Below the pieces are notes generated by a model. The model saw only the letters and a program-made list of their open reading frames with translations, did not search any database and had not been told where the DNA came from. From positions 1 through 42,528 of the forward strand of contig NZ_JABBCQ020000024.1 in the NCBI RefSeq assembly GCF_012844455.2: 42,528 nt of DNA. The letters are read 5' to 3'. Made by a program: the position numbers and the translations under genes. Of the stretch, positions 24,713 to 32,383 are shown piece after piece. Source of the DNA: Comamonas suwonensis. GTDB lineage: Bacteria > Pseudomonadota > Gammaproteobacteria > Burkholderiales > Burkholderiaceae_C. Within the stretch, counting starts at the first letter, position 1. Every line of letters starts with the position of its first letter.

Positions 24713-25171
24713 TCAGCCGCTGACGGGGTCTGCGCGGTGCACCAGCACCGGGATGCTGCTGTTGGTCAGCACCTTCTGGGTTTCGCTGCCCAGCAAAATC
24801 CCGCTGAGCCCCTTGCGACCGTGCGAAGCCATGCAGATCAGATCGCACCCGCCTTCCTGCGCCTGCAGGATGATGGCCTCGGCCACAGAAGGACTAGTGG
24901 TGCGTACGCTCTGAATCGCCAGCCCGCGCGCGCCGGCCAGCTCCTCGGCAAATTTCAGCACGGCATCTGCTTCGGCGTTGGCATTTTTCGTCAGCTCGGC
25001 CGTGTCATAAGCGGTCATCGAGCGCGACCCATAGATCAACGCACGGTAATCCGGCATCACATACAGCACCGTCAACTTGGCGGCCTTCTCGCCGGCCAGC
25101 TCAATCCCCGCGCGTACGGCCGCTTCGGACAACTTGGAGCCATCTGTCGGAATCAAAATGTGTTTGAACAA
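24713..25171 (-). CDS. Universal stress protein, UspA family (copy 3)
   Basis: A 152-residue Usp protein, more diverged: MFKHILIPTDGSKLSEAAV at the start, then GEKAAKLTVLYVMPDYRAL and MASHGRKGLSGILLGSETQ. The same nucleotide motif is present. The upstream region does not share the duplicated flank, so this copy is older. A GAGAGAG stretch serves as ribosome site. Three Usp genes within 2.6 kb beside phage genes is unusual for a prophage and suggests either a chromosomal stress cluster next to it or cargo. Confidence 0.9.
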   Translation of the reverse strand: MFKHILIPTDGSKLSEAAVRAGIELAGEKAAKLTVLYVMPDYRALIYGSRSMTAYDTAELTKNANAEADAVLKFAEELAGARGLAIQSVRTTSPSVAEAIILQAQEGGCDLICMASHGRKGLSGILLGSETQKVLTNSSIPVLVHRADPVSG

Positions 25172-25354
25172 CGGTCTCTCTCCCTGCGCGGTCGCGCATC
25201 TGTTGTGGCAAAAGCCCCAGCCCCCTCTGACTGGCGGCGGAACTGCCCATCATGGCAGCGAATCGCGATTGGCATAAAGACGCAAATTCTGCGTATGCAG
25301 CCAAAACAGCTGCCAGCCCTTGACCCTCAAGCGCTGGCAGCTATCAAAAGCAGA

Positions 25355-26158
25355 CTACTTGAACAGCATGCGCAGCGTGCCTTCATCGGGCGCCGGGGGC
25401 TGAACAGAGCGTGACTTTGCGGACAGGGAAGGTGCGGAGGCGGTGCGCTGGCCGGGGGAATTACCGGGGTAGATCGGCAGCGTCACCTGCTTTTCGCGGT
25501 GCTGGGCGCGTTGGGTCAGCCGCTGCGTGCAGGCTGTTGCCAGCGTGGCCAGCTGGGCATCGGTCGCGCCGATGATCTCGCCGTCGGCAATGCGCTGCGG
25601 CAGGCTGTTGAAGGACACTACCATCTGGTCCGTCGCAATCGGCTGGGCATGGGGCAGAGTAGGGCGGCCCTGGCTGTCGTAGTTCAGGTTCAGCAAGTAG
25701 CGGCTGTGCTGCCATTCATCGGTGTCGCCCTGCATCACCGCATTGAACACCGTGCGGTGCACCTGCGCCGCGGCCTCTGCGGCCAGAGAAAAGGCGAGCT
25801 CCATGCGCTGCGTGCCCGCAGGCTGGTGCAGCGCGGCTTCCATGCGATTGAAGGCGTCGATATAGGCCAGCTTGAAGACCAGCGCCTTTTTGCCCGTAAA
25901 GCCCATGGCCAGCAGCGTAAAGCCGTCGCGGGTCAGGCGGTAGGCGGGGTAGGTTTGGCCGTTTTGCTCATCAGTAAAAGGGGCCTCCTCAAAATTGAGT
26001 ACACCCCCATTAGGCAGTTGTGGCAGCAAGTTTCGAATGTCACGCAGCACGTTGGCATGCTGCTTGCCAAAGTGTTGAGCTAGATCGGTGCTGAGTGTGG
26101 TGGGCTTGCCGCCTACGATGGTGATGGCGGGGGAAATAGCCTGTGCGGACAGAGACAT
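25355..26158 (-). CDS. rha: Rha-family phage regulatory protein (copy 2)
   Basis: A 267-residue protein from ATG 26158, with AAGGAG upstream; the frame is open further back to 26212 but lacks a ribosome site there. The Rha domain lies near residues 20-110 (LSTDLAQHFGKQHANVLRD, YRLTRDGFTLLAMGF, LAYIDAFNRMEAAL). The C-terminal half closely follows copy 1, including the same ATDAQLATLATACTQRL. The extreme C-terminus is DEGTLRMLFK. It reads opposite to copy 1. A piece of its 3' end is duplicated at 23950-23972. It is probably a phage regulator left from, or belonging to, a second phage element. Confidence 0.85.
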   Translation of the reverse strand: MSLSAQAISPAITIVGGKPTTLSTDLAQHFGKQHANVLRDIRNLLPQLPNGGVLNFEEAPFTDEQNGQTYPAYRLTRDGFTLLAMGFTGKKALVFKLAYIDAFNRMEAALHQPAGTQRMELAFSLAAEAAAQVHRTVFNAVMQGDTDEWQHSRYLLNLNYDSQGRPTLPHAQPIATDQMVVSFNSLPQRIADGEIIGATDAQLATLATACTQRLTQRAQHREKQVTLPIYPGNSPGQRTASAPSLSAKSRSVQPPAPDEGTLRMLFK

Positions 26159-26408
26159 GCTGGCGCTCCTTGATGAGACTTTTTGAAGCCTTATCGCAGC
26201 GTTCTTACGCACTGAAATAAGGTGGCCGGGAGGTTAAGAACCTAGATCAAGCTAGGCGGACTTCTTCCCCTTGCGGGTCTTGTATCCGTCGCCCTCCCGG
26301 CCATAAATCAACCGTCTGCAAGAGTGCAGACGTGCAATGTCCGGGCACAAAAAAACCGCCAGTATCGGATGCGGTTCTTCCGCTTGATCTTAGGAGTTCT
26401 TACGCTCC
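26159..26408 (-). promoter_or_regulatory. Structured leader of the second rha gene
   Basis: Read on the - strand: a hairpin AGGAG/CTCCT (26391-26408) with CGTAAGAA in the loop; a terminator-like stem AACCGC/GCGGTT (26376-26371 with 26359-26354) followed by seven T; a perfect 8-bp hairpin CGTCTGCA/TGCAGACG (26313-26332); then an inverted repeat GGCCGGGAGG/CCTCCCGGCC (near 26303-26292 and 26232-26223). The sequence differs from the leader of rha copy 1, but the order of elements is the same. The ribosome site follows. Confidence 0.5.
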
Positions 26409-26469
26409 TCCTCTTGCGAGGTAGTGGGAGTGTACAGGATATTGCGCAATGGCTGCAAACCAATACCTT

Positions 26470-26766
26470 CTATGCACCTACCTCAGTTTTTATTGTTTGA
26501 GGAATTAATGATGCCATTGTCCGCAGAATCAATGGTGCTGAAGCGCCTACATGTATTGCTAAAAAGCCTTTTAGCTCAAAACCGGATGCTATGTATGCCC
26601 AAGCGACTACTACTCCCAGTCCTGCCATTATTATGTAGGCAATCCAATAAAGTGGGTCCCGAAAATCTGGGCGTTGATCGGCAGGGAGCTTATGAGCCTC
26701 ACTTAGCGCGATCAATTGAACAGCTATCCCGCCAAAAGCAGCTAAAAAAATTAAAGAGCTATCCAT
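26470..26766 (-). CDS. Small three-span membrane protein of the HEPN operon
   Basis: A 98-residue protein. Three hydrophobic segments: residues 4-22 (SLIFLAAFGGIAVQLIAL), 39-60 (YWIAYIIMAGLGVVVAWAY) and 67-85 (GFLAIHVGASAPLILRTM). A soluble loop (SEAHKLPADQRPDFRDPL) lies between the first two. The start overlaps the winged-helix stop by one base (TAATG), so the two are translationally coupled. The family is not recognised; a membrane-acting effector is possible but only inferred from the operon. Confidence 0.7.
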   Translation of the reverse strand: MDSSLIFLAAFGGIAVQLIALSEAHKLPADQRPDFRDPLYWIAYIIMAGLGVVVAWAYIASGFELKGFLAIHVGASAPLILRTMASLIPQTIKTEVGA

Positions 26767-27032
26767 TAAGAGCTTCGATTCCTTAGAGCCGCGATGAATC
26801 TGGCACCTAGTGGCGCTGATTTTTTGAAATGTTCACGGGTTGTGAAGAGTTCTTCACCCTTATCAGAGACTGCAGATGATTTGACAATTTTTCCCGTTGT
26901 GCGTAGGTCATGAATTGCTCTTTGAACAGTTGGCTCTGGAATCTTTAATTCTCTGGCCACACCATTGATCGTTCTCCATCTGTATCTGGGATTCTCTAGA
27001 GCGCTTATTACTTTATCTTTCTCTTTAATCAT
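26766..27032 (-). CDS. Winged-helix DNA-binding protein
   Basis: An 88-residue protein. INGVARELKIPEPTVQRAI (residues 23-41) fits the helix-turn-helix, followed by DLRTTGKIVKSSAVSDKG as the wing. Such small proteins act as autoregulators in toxin and defence operons. It lies 21 bases after the HEPN gene and is coupled to the membrane-protein gene. The AT-rich composition matches the whole operon. Regulation of this operon by its own product is likely but inferred. Confidence 0.75.
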   Translation of the reverse strand: MIKEKDKVISALENPRYRWRTINGVARELKIPEPTVQRAIHDLRTTGKIVKSSAVSDKGEELFTTREHFKKSAPLGARFIAALRNRSS

Positions 27033-27053
27033 GTTGGCTGTAGATGATATGGT

Positions 27054-27815
27054 TTATACAGTTACTTCCACTGAATCATAGAAATTAATAAGTGCATATA
27101 TTCTTTCAATATAGACTATAAATTGTCCCATATTGGCTAAAATAACACCCTTGTCAAGATCTGGTATTATTTGCGGATGTCCCACGGCATTTCTTGTGTG
27201 GCGATAAAAATTAAATGCACCATCTAGTAATTGCTCTAGGTCTTGAGAAATTGGAAGTTCTTTAGGTTTTGGATTGGCTGCTTTATAAGATCGTTTGAAC
27301 TCATCATACTTTATGGAAATCATTTTGTTATTGACGCGCGTGAAATAGCTATTCCTATTTCCATCATCTTTAATTCTATTCCCGTAAGAATCGATAAGAA
27401 TTAATATTGCTTTTTCGCTTGCGGCGCCTAACATGAAGGCTGCGCCGGATGGACTACCTGCCTTATAACATCTAAGTGCTTCTTGAAAAAACCAAAGCAC
27501 TACGCCGTCGCATTGCGGAACTCTTTCTTGCAGTGTCTGAGGGAATTTCTCAATTTCTGCAGGAAGTAATATACCTGGTGCTGCTGCACCAGTTTCAATA
27601 CTTGTTTTAAGATCGTTGAGCCATTTTTTTAATTCTGATTCTATACCCTCAACATGAATTTTTCCGGAGTTATAAACAATAAGTCCTGCTTTGTTTGAAC
27701 CGGATTTGATGGTGAATTTTGTTGCATGTTGAATTTCTTGTTCGGAGTCAAGAACATTGTTCTGCGTAAGATTCTCGCGAACGATGTTGCAGATTTTTTC
27801 ATCACCATTTGACAT
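27054..27815 (-). CDS. HEPN-domain protein with TBP-like N-terminal domain
   Basis: A 253-residue protein with AAGGAG upstream of ATG 27815. Residues 30-72 (KFTIKSGSNKAGLIVYNSG, KIHVEGIESELKKWLNDLK) resemble the TBP-like substrate-binding domain at the N-terminus of RNase HIII, with the typical A/G-x-x-YxSGK-x-x-x-G core. Residues about 105-245 resemble a HEPN helical bundle: WFFQEALRCYKAGSPSGAAF, and RNAVGH at 208-213, which fits the catalytic R-x4-6-H motif of HEPN ribonucleases. Known HEPN proteins cut RNA in toxin-antitoxin and anti-phage systems. No RNase H catalytic domain follows the first domain. It heads an AT-rich operon of three genes. Both domain calls are by eye. Confidence 0.7.
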   Translation of the reverse strand: MSNGDEKICNIVRENLTQNNVLDSEQEIQHATKFTIKSGSNKAGLIVYNSGKIHVEGIESELKKWLNDLKTSIETGAAAPGILLPAEIEKFPQTLQERVPQCDGVVLWFFQEALRCYKAGSPSGAAFMLGAASEKAILILIDSYGNRIKDDGNRNSYFTRVNNKMISIKYDEFKRSYKAANPKPKELPISQDLEQLLDGAFNFYRHTRNAVGHPQIIPDLDKGVILANMGQFIVYIERIYALINFYDSVEVTV

Positions 27816-27916
27816 TTATTATCTCCTTGTAAATTTAGTGTGAGCTAGTGAGTTTTAAAATTAATTAAGTATGATGAATTTATGGAAAATAAAAATATAA
27901 TGTATGGCATACATAT

Positions 27917-28456
27917 CTAGCAGCGAACTCTATATTGCTCATCTCTCGCAGATTTCCGTTCCCTACGGACCCAATCCAGGTCGTAATACTGGCTGCCTGC
28001 ACGTCCCATGCTATCCAGCATCTTTACGCGCTCATCCAACGCATCGCAGACTTGTTTTCTGGCGGGTTCGGCAGGCTGGGTGGGGCGGTTCTGATAGGTA
28101 ACCGTGGGGGCTTGGGTGTTGCGCTGGGTTTTACGCCATTGGGCTTCGGCTTGGGCCACTTTCTGATCCCAAGGCAGGCCGGAGGGCACGGTCTCCGTGC
28201 GCTCCAGAAAAGCGTTATGTTGGCCGCATTGCGCGCTGGACCAGAAAAGCCCGCCGCCATGGCCTTTGCACAGAAAAACAGAGCTGCCTGAGTGGCCGCT
28301 GTGCAGGGTGGTGGTTTTATCTTCAACCACCCTGGCACCTTTGCATGCCTCTTGAGAATAGGTATTGCCGCAGCGATAGATGGGCTGCGCTGAGGCGGTG
28401 ACTGGCAGCAAAAATGCGGCGGCAGCCAGGGCAAGCAGAAAATGCATACTGAGCAT
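27917..28456 (-). CDS. Exported DUF4124-like protein
   Basis: A 179-residue protein with a signal peptide (MHFLLALAAAAFLLPVTASAQ; cleavage after ASA) and a mature start PIYRCGNTYSQEACKGARV, typical of DUF4124 periplasmic proteins with a paired Cys. A second unit SSVFLCKGHGGGLFWSS and CGQHNAFLERTETVP follows, then a Gln/Arg-rich helix and a C-terminal DEQYRVRC. ATG at 28456 or 28447 are both possible and neither has a good ribosome site. A degraded piece of a similar gene lies at 29406-29460. Function unknown. Confidence 0.75.
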   Translation of the reverse strand: MLSMHFLLALAAAAFLLPVTASAQPIYRCGNTYSQEACKGARVVEDKTTTLHSGHSGSSVFLCKGHGGGLFWSSAQCGQHNAFLERTETVPSGLPWDQKVAQAEAQWRKTQRNTQAPTVTYQNRPTQPAEPARKQVCDALDERVKMLDSMGRAGSQYYDLDWVRRERKSARDEQYRVRC

Positions 28457-28533
28457 TATCTGTAAAAATTAGTTACTGATGCATTAGCCCCGGCCCGCAG
28501 TGCGATGTTGGGCGGATCAGATAAACCAAAGAA

Positions 28534-28563
28534 AAAGGCAATGTAGAGACCTACATTGCCTTT
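28534..28563. terminator. Strong terminator after the lectin-like lipoprotein gene
   Basis: AAAGGCAATGTAG (28534-28546) pairs perfectly with CTACATTGCCTTT (28551-28563) across AGAC, with an A run before it that reads as T on the - strand. It lies 80 bases past the 28643-29323 gene stop. Confidence 0.8.
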
Positions 28564-28642
28564 GTGCGTGAGTAAGTGCTTTTCTGGCGCTAATCAGATT
28601 TCGTTTGAACTTCAGCGGGCTAGGCCCGCGTTTTCATCCAGC

Positions 28643-29323
28643 TCAGTTGGTCGCGAAGCAGTACATCAGTCCGGCGCTGCCGCTTTGTTTGAGCTGGTCC
28701 ACGCTGCAGCCGCGCGTCCCGTGCGATGAGTTCCACGAGGCGTTGGCCACAGGGTCGGGGTTGGTGCCCCTGTGGTCGTGGTGGCCCACGATGGCAGAGC
28801 CACCGTCGCTCTTGGTCCAGTTGCCGCAGGTGGTGTCTTTGCCGGGATCGGGCACGGCCACGGTGCCGTCAGGGCGCGAGCCGGTGAGGATGTCGTGGCG
28901 GTTGACCTCATCTCCAAAGCCCGAGACGACCTCGCCCTTCTCGGTCAATGAGGTGTCTTTGCCGACCTTGGCATTGGCGCTGTGCAGGTCGGCCACGCTG
29001 GTGGCAATGACCACGCCCTTGGCATTGCGCCATGGGCCGTTGCCGATGCGGTCGCGCGCATTGACGGCCGGTTGTCCATTCAGGGCAGCGTTGCTCAGGT
29101 AGGCGCGCCAGGTTTTGTTGCCCGCGCCCACGCTTGCGGCCAGCGATTGGCAGTAGCGGTCAGCGCCGGCCAGGCCACCGAGGTCGCCGCCCTTGCCGGG
29201 GTTGGTGCTGGTGATGAAGAAGCCCATGGGGTTGCCGCCCGATGACCCCATGGCGCCGCAACCCACGACTAAGGCGACAGCCGCAACGGCTGTGCTGGCG
29301 GAAAGAACCAAACGAAGGGACAT
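28643..29323 (-). CDS. Lipoprotein with C-type-lectin-like domain
   Basis: A 226-residue protein with a lipoprotein signal (LSASTAVAAVALVVGC; Cys22 as the lipid site). The mature part starts with FFITSTNPGKGGDLGGLAGA, DRYCQSLAASVGAGNKTWRA and YLSNAALNGQPAVNARDRIG, the pattern of a family of lectin-like lipoproteins, and ends with HGTRGCSVDQLKQSG and LMYCFATN. Four or more Cys are spaced for disulfides. It is probably anchored to the outer membrane. The ligand is unknown. The gene is single and is followed by a terminator. Confidence 0.75.
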   Translation of the reverse strand: MSLRLVLSASTAVAAVALVVGCGAMGSSGGNPMGFFITSTNPGKGGDLGGLAGADRYCQSLAASVGAGNKTWRAYLSNAALNGQPAVNARDRIGNGPWRNAKGVVIATSVADLHSANAKVGKDTSLTEKGEVVSGFGDEVNRHDILTGSRPDGTVAVPDPGKDTTCGNWTKSDGGSAIVGHHDHRGTNPDPVANASWNSSHGTRGCSVDQLKQSGSAGLMYCFATN

Positions 29324-29405
29324 GGGAGGCTCCAGAGCAATAGTGGAGCCAGCAGGCTAACGCAACGCTGTGCCAGCGGCAATATGAGGAATTCCGCGAT
29401 CTGGG

Positions 29406-29460
29406 CCCACCACCATGGCCTTTGCACAGAGAAAATGCTTGGCGGGCATTATCTGGAGAT
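29406..29460 (-). pseudogene. Remnant of a DUF4124-like gene
   Basis: The sequence shares CCATGGCCTTTGCACAGA with 28257-28274 (codons for the KGHGGG segment) and the start region AGAAAATGC...GCATTATCTG with 28436-28461. The two parts, about 180 bases apart in the intact gene, are fused here, so an internal deletion joined the start codons to the Cys-Gly segment. It is not translatable as the original protein. Confidence 0.55.
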
Positions 29461-29524
29461 CCAGTTACAAGTAGATTGTTGGACTTCGCCAGAGCGAAAC
29501 CTGGGATATGGATTGACTTAACCA

Positions 29525-29556
29525 AAAAGGCAACGCGGTTGAATGCGTTGCCTTTT
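29525..29556. terminator. Terminator after the 29615-29926 gene
   Basis: AAAAGGCAACGC (29525-29536) pairs perfectly with GCGTTGCCTTTT (29545-29556) with an 8-base loop; outer CCA/TGG extends it. It lies about 60 bases past the stop on the - strand. Confidence 0.78.
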
Positions 29557-29614
29557 GGCTGGGGCCAGCCTTCGGAGAGTTCTGGGCCGGTGCGTGCCTA
29601 TGCCGCGTTATGCC

Positions 29615-29926
29615 TTAGCGGCAAGAAACATTGCGCCAGCTGAATTTGCCGTCGTTAAAGCTCTCTGTCCAGACTGCCATGGCAGGTGCTTTGCGTGAAG
29701 AGAAGGTGATCTGGTTGGGGATTTTGTTGCCCAGGGCGGCGGGTCTGCCTATCCGGTCCAGAACTTGCACTCCGTATTGCGTGGCTTCTTCACTGCCGCT
29801 TGAGTTCAGAATCACGCAGTATGCGCTGGCGAAGTCATCCCACAGGTGATGCTGCTTGATCACGTAGCTGTGCAAGCGCACGTAAGCCCGATTGGGATTT
29901 CTGCTCGTGAGGTTGGGTTTATTCAT
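29615..29926 (-). CDS. Hypothetical protein, 103 residues
   Basis: From ATG 29926 (CAGGAG about 8 bases before) it encodes MNKPNLTSRNPNRAYVRLHS and so on. A GTG at 29980 would add 18 residues but lacks a ribosome site. The protein is soluble and beta-rich (AYCVILNSSGSEEATQYG, KIPNQITFSSRKAPAMAVW) and ends FSWRNVSCR. There is no signal peptide. I do not recognise it. It has its own terminator and so is likely monocistronic. Confidence 0.6.
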   Translation of the reverse strand: MNKPNLTSRNPNRAYVRLHSYVIKQHHLWDDFASAYCVILNSSGSEEATQYGVQVLDRIGRPAALGNKIPNQITFSSRKAPAMAVWTESFNDGKFSWRNVSCR

Positions 29927-30086
29927 GATCAAGACTCCTGCTTGTTCGAAATGATTCGGTGGAGATCGATCGATTGACACATTTTTGCAATCGCAACTTC
30001 TTTGTACCGAACAGTTTGTGTAACAAGCGTAGGGGTCTTGGCCGTGAGGGGATAGGGCTTAGGGGCCGCGCTGTAGGCTGTGTCGG

Positions 30087-30740
30087 TTATATGGCGCTGG
30101 CCGATGCTTCGGCAGCTTGGGCCGTGGGGTTGGGTGTGGGTTCGCCGATCTTGTGCAGGGTGTTGCGGTCAGTGTGGGCAAAGGGTTCGCTCTGACCGGG
30201 GATGGTCAGCATAGTTTCCTGCTCATACGACCAGGTGCCGTCTGGGTTCTTGGTGACGGTGATGGTGTAGGCGTCGGTTCTGAAGGCGTACTCCAGAAAC
30301 GGGTTGCTTGAGATACCGTTCACGGTAGAGCCACGTACGGCGTTGAGCGTGAAGGTGGTGGCGTCGGCTGTGGTGTTGCCCGTGGCCATGGCGGTTTGTC
30401 CGCGCGGAATGGTCAGGGTCTGAATGATGTTGCCGGTGGCTGGCTCCCACAGCCAGTAGCCGACCTGGTCGTGAAAGGTTTCGGGGTCATCGGGCTTGAC
30501 GATGCGCGTGTGGTAGCGCAGGCCATAGAAGAGCTGGGGGCCGTTGGTCTGGGCATCGATGGGCTGGCATTCCATGTGCTCGATGAAGGCCTGCTTTTCA
30601 GGGCCGTCGGCCTTGGGGTTGATGTCCAGCCCGCGTTTGCCGGTCCAGATGCCGGCCATGCCGGTGAAGGGGCCGAGGTTGGCCAGGGTGTTCACATCGG
30701 GCTCGGGCTCGGTGTAAATGTCTTTGGGAAAGTTTTCCAT
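30087..30740 (-). CDS. Nitrobindin-like heme-binding beta-barrel protein
   Basis: A 217-residue cytoplasmic protein. LGPFTGMAGIWTGKRGLDIN (22-41) carries the GxWxGxG-like motif of nitrobindins and FABP-like barrels. LFYGLRYHTRIVKPDDPETF, HDQVGYWLWEPATGNIIQTL and IPRGQTAMATGNT are conserved parts of the bacterial family. Near the C-terminus TWSYEQETMLTIPGQ and FAHTDRNTLHKIG follow, where a His would ligate heme. Nitrobindins bind ferric heme and may handle nitric oxide or peroxynitrite. The C-terminal tail is Ala/Pro-rich. It stands alone before the integrase gene. Confidence 0.85.
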   Translation of the reverse strand: MENFPKDIYTEPEPDVNTLANLGPFTGMAGIWTGKRGLDINPKADGPEKQAFIEHMECQPIDAQTNGPQLFYGLRYHTRIVKPDDPETFHDQVGYWLWEPATGNIIQTLTIPRGQTAMATGNTTADATTFTLNAVRGSTVNGISSNPFLEYAFRTDAYTITVTKNPDGTWSYEQETMLTIPGQSEPFAHTDRNTLHKIGEPTPNPTAQAAEASASAI

Positions 30741-30862
30741 AGCTGGTAGCTGGCTTTCTCGTTGAGTCTGGAGAAACCAGTTTACAAGCCGTGGGCTGAG
30801 GCGAGCTTGACGACTATCAAGCCGTGATGGCTGCGCTGCTGCAGCCTGCTTCGGTCTATGCT

Positions 30863-32074
30863 TTAGAGCGCGGAGGTCCAGCTGTCGATCATGTTGGCCC
30901 AGTCTTGCAGCATGGCTTTGCGCTGCTCGCGGTACTCGGCTTTGTTGTAGACGGCGCGCACGCCTTTTTGCTCGTGGGCCAGGGTTTTCTCAATCCAGTC
31001 GGAGTTGTAGCCGGCTTCATGCAGGATGGTGGAGCCGGTGCGCCGCAAGTCGTGCGGTCCGAATTTGGCAAGCGCCTGGCCGTCTTTTTGCGCGTATTCC
31101 CAGCACAGGGTCATGACGCGGTTCAGGGTGGCTGAACTCATGGGCCTGTGGGTTTCGTAGCGGCTGGGGAAGACGTAGTCCGAGCCGCCAGCAAACATCT
31201 TGAGCGCGGTCAGCAAGTCCATGGCCTGCTGGGCCAGAAAGACGATGTGAGGGCGGCGCGCCTTCATTCTTGCTGCGGGGATGGTGAGCGTGCCTTCGGT
31301 GAAGTTCACATCGGCCCATTTGGCATTGGTGAGCTCGCCCTTGCGCAGCAAAGTCAGCAGCAGAAGTTTGCAGGCTGCACGAATGCTGGGCGTGGTGCCG
31401 ACTTTCTCAAGGCCGCGGTAGAAAAGCCCGATCTCCTCTTTGGAAAGGGCGCGGTCTTTGGGCTCGAAGGTGGCAATGGTGCTGGGCGGGACCTCTTCGG
31501 CAGGGTTGCTGACCTTCTGGCCGCGCTCGATGGCGTAGCGAAAGATCAACAGAATGATCTCGCGTGCGTGGATGGCGGTGGCTGGCGCGCCACGGGCCAC
31601 GATGGCATCGGCCATGCTGCGCACGTCTTCCCCCGAGATCTCGCGCAACTGGAGCTTGCCAAAGCGTGTCTGCACCTCGCGCTCATAGACGGAGCGGCGC
31701 ATGTCGCGGGTGCTGTCGGCCATCTTGTGGCCCTTGAGCCATTTGATGCCCCATTCGCCCAAGGTGCCGGCCGAGACTTCACGGTTTCTGGTGCGAATCT
31801 TTTCACGCGCCGGGCTCACGCCTTCTTGAACCAGCTTCTTGGCGAGCAGCTGTTTGGCGCGTGCCTCGGCAAGCGTGATTCCGCCGATACCATACGCGCC
31901 GATGGTGAGCGTTTCCTGGCGGTTGTTGATCTTATAGTTGTAGCGGAAACTTATTGTGCCGCTTGGGGTTACGGCCACATAGAGGCCGTCGCGGTCGGTG
32001 ACTTTGTAGAGCTTGCCGGTGGCTTTGAGTGAGCGAATTTTGGTATCGGTAAGCACGGAATTGCCTCTTTTCAT
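30863..32074 (-). CDS. int: Tyrosine-recombinase integrase
   Basis: A 403-residue integrase of the P4-like/DUF4102 class. The frame is open back to 32236, but 32081-32224 is an array of repeats, so ATG 32074 (MKRGNSVLTDTKIRSLKATG) is chosen. Residues about 8-95 form the arm-binding domain (LYVAVTPSGTISFRYNY, LTIGAYGIGGITLAEARAK); the core-binding domain follows, then the catalytic domain with Arg in LLLTLLRKGELTNA, His341 and Arg344 in PHDLRRTGS, His367 in LAHEQ and Tyr376 in AVYNKAEY. It integrates and excises an element, most likely at the guaA end at 32366-32383. Confidence 0.92.
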   Translation of the reverse strand: MKRGNSVLTDTKIRSLKATGKLYKVTDRDGLYVAVTPSGTISFRYNYKINNRQETLTIGAYGIGGITLAEARAKQLLAKKLVQEGVSPAREKIRTRNREVSAGTLGEWGIKWLKGHKMADSTRDMRRSVYEREVQTRFGKLQLREISGEDVRSMADAIVARGAPATAIHAREIILLIFRYAIERGQKVSNPAEEVPPSTIATFEPKDRALSKEEIGLFYRGLEKVGTTPSIRAACKLLLLTLLRKGELTNAKWADVNFTEGTLTIPAARMKARRPHIVFLAQQAMDLLTALKMFAGGSDYVFPSRYETHRPMSSATLNRVMTLCWEYAQKDGQALAKFGPHDLRRTGSTILHEAGYNSDWIEKTLAHEQKGVRAVYNKAEYREQRKAMLQDWANMIDSWTSAL

Positions 32075-32080
32075 GCTGGT

Positions 32081-32224
32081 GATACCATGCGCCAAAAAGT
32101 CCATTTTCAGGCATGGTATCTTCATTGAAATCAATGACTTAGATGAGATTGATACCATGTACCCCTGGCAAAGCGATTGAATGGTATCGCTGAGGCGGAT
32201 GGTATGAGGCCGGTGCGGTACCAT
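32081..32224. promoter_or_regulatory. Six GATACCAT/ATGGTATC repeats upstream of int
   Basis: Exact copies: GATACCAT at 32081-32088 and 32151-32158, ATGGTATC at 32113-32120 and 32181-32188. One-mismatch copies: ATGGTATG at 32199-32206 and GGTACCAT at 32217-32224. They alternate in direction over 144 bases between the int start and the putative attachment core. They are probably arm sites for integrase or its directionality factor, or operators of int. Confidence 0.65.
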
Positions 32225-32296
32225 GCAAAGTACCAATAAATCTCGCCGACTCCATGCGACCGGCTAGTTCCGGATAAAGCCCAACCAAAATGAAAA

Positions 32297-32318
32297 AAGC
32301 CCGCGAAATCGCGGGCTT
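32297..32318 (-). terminator. Terminator beside the attachment core
   Basis: AAGCCCGCGA (32297-32306) pairs perfectly with TCGCGGGCTT (32309-32318), followed on the - strand by a T run (AAAAAA at 32293-32298 on +). It would stop transcripts coming from the right, as the guaA terminator would. A second, smaller hairpin GTCGCG/CGCGAC lies at 32340-32359. Confidence 0.75.
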
Positions 32319-32365
32319 ACATGAGAAAAAAGTCTAAAGGTCGCGAGTTACTTCGCGACGTACTT

Positions 32366-32383
32366 TTATTCCCACTCAATTGT
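32366..32383 (-). other. Putative attachment core: 3' end of guaA
   Basis: On the - strand this reads ACAATTGAGTGGGAATAA, that is T-I-E-W-E-stop, the conserved C-terminus of GMP synthase (GuaA). No further guaA coding follows to the right, so it is an isolated copy, as expected at the end of an island that integrates into guaA. The integrase gene starts 292 bases away on the same strand. guaA 3' ends are known integration sites of genomic islands. Confidence 0.65.

Noticed and set aside
27904..28101. 65-residue + strand ORF
   Set aside because: It lies opposite the exported DUF4124-like protein and has no ribosome site.
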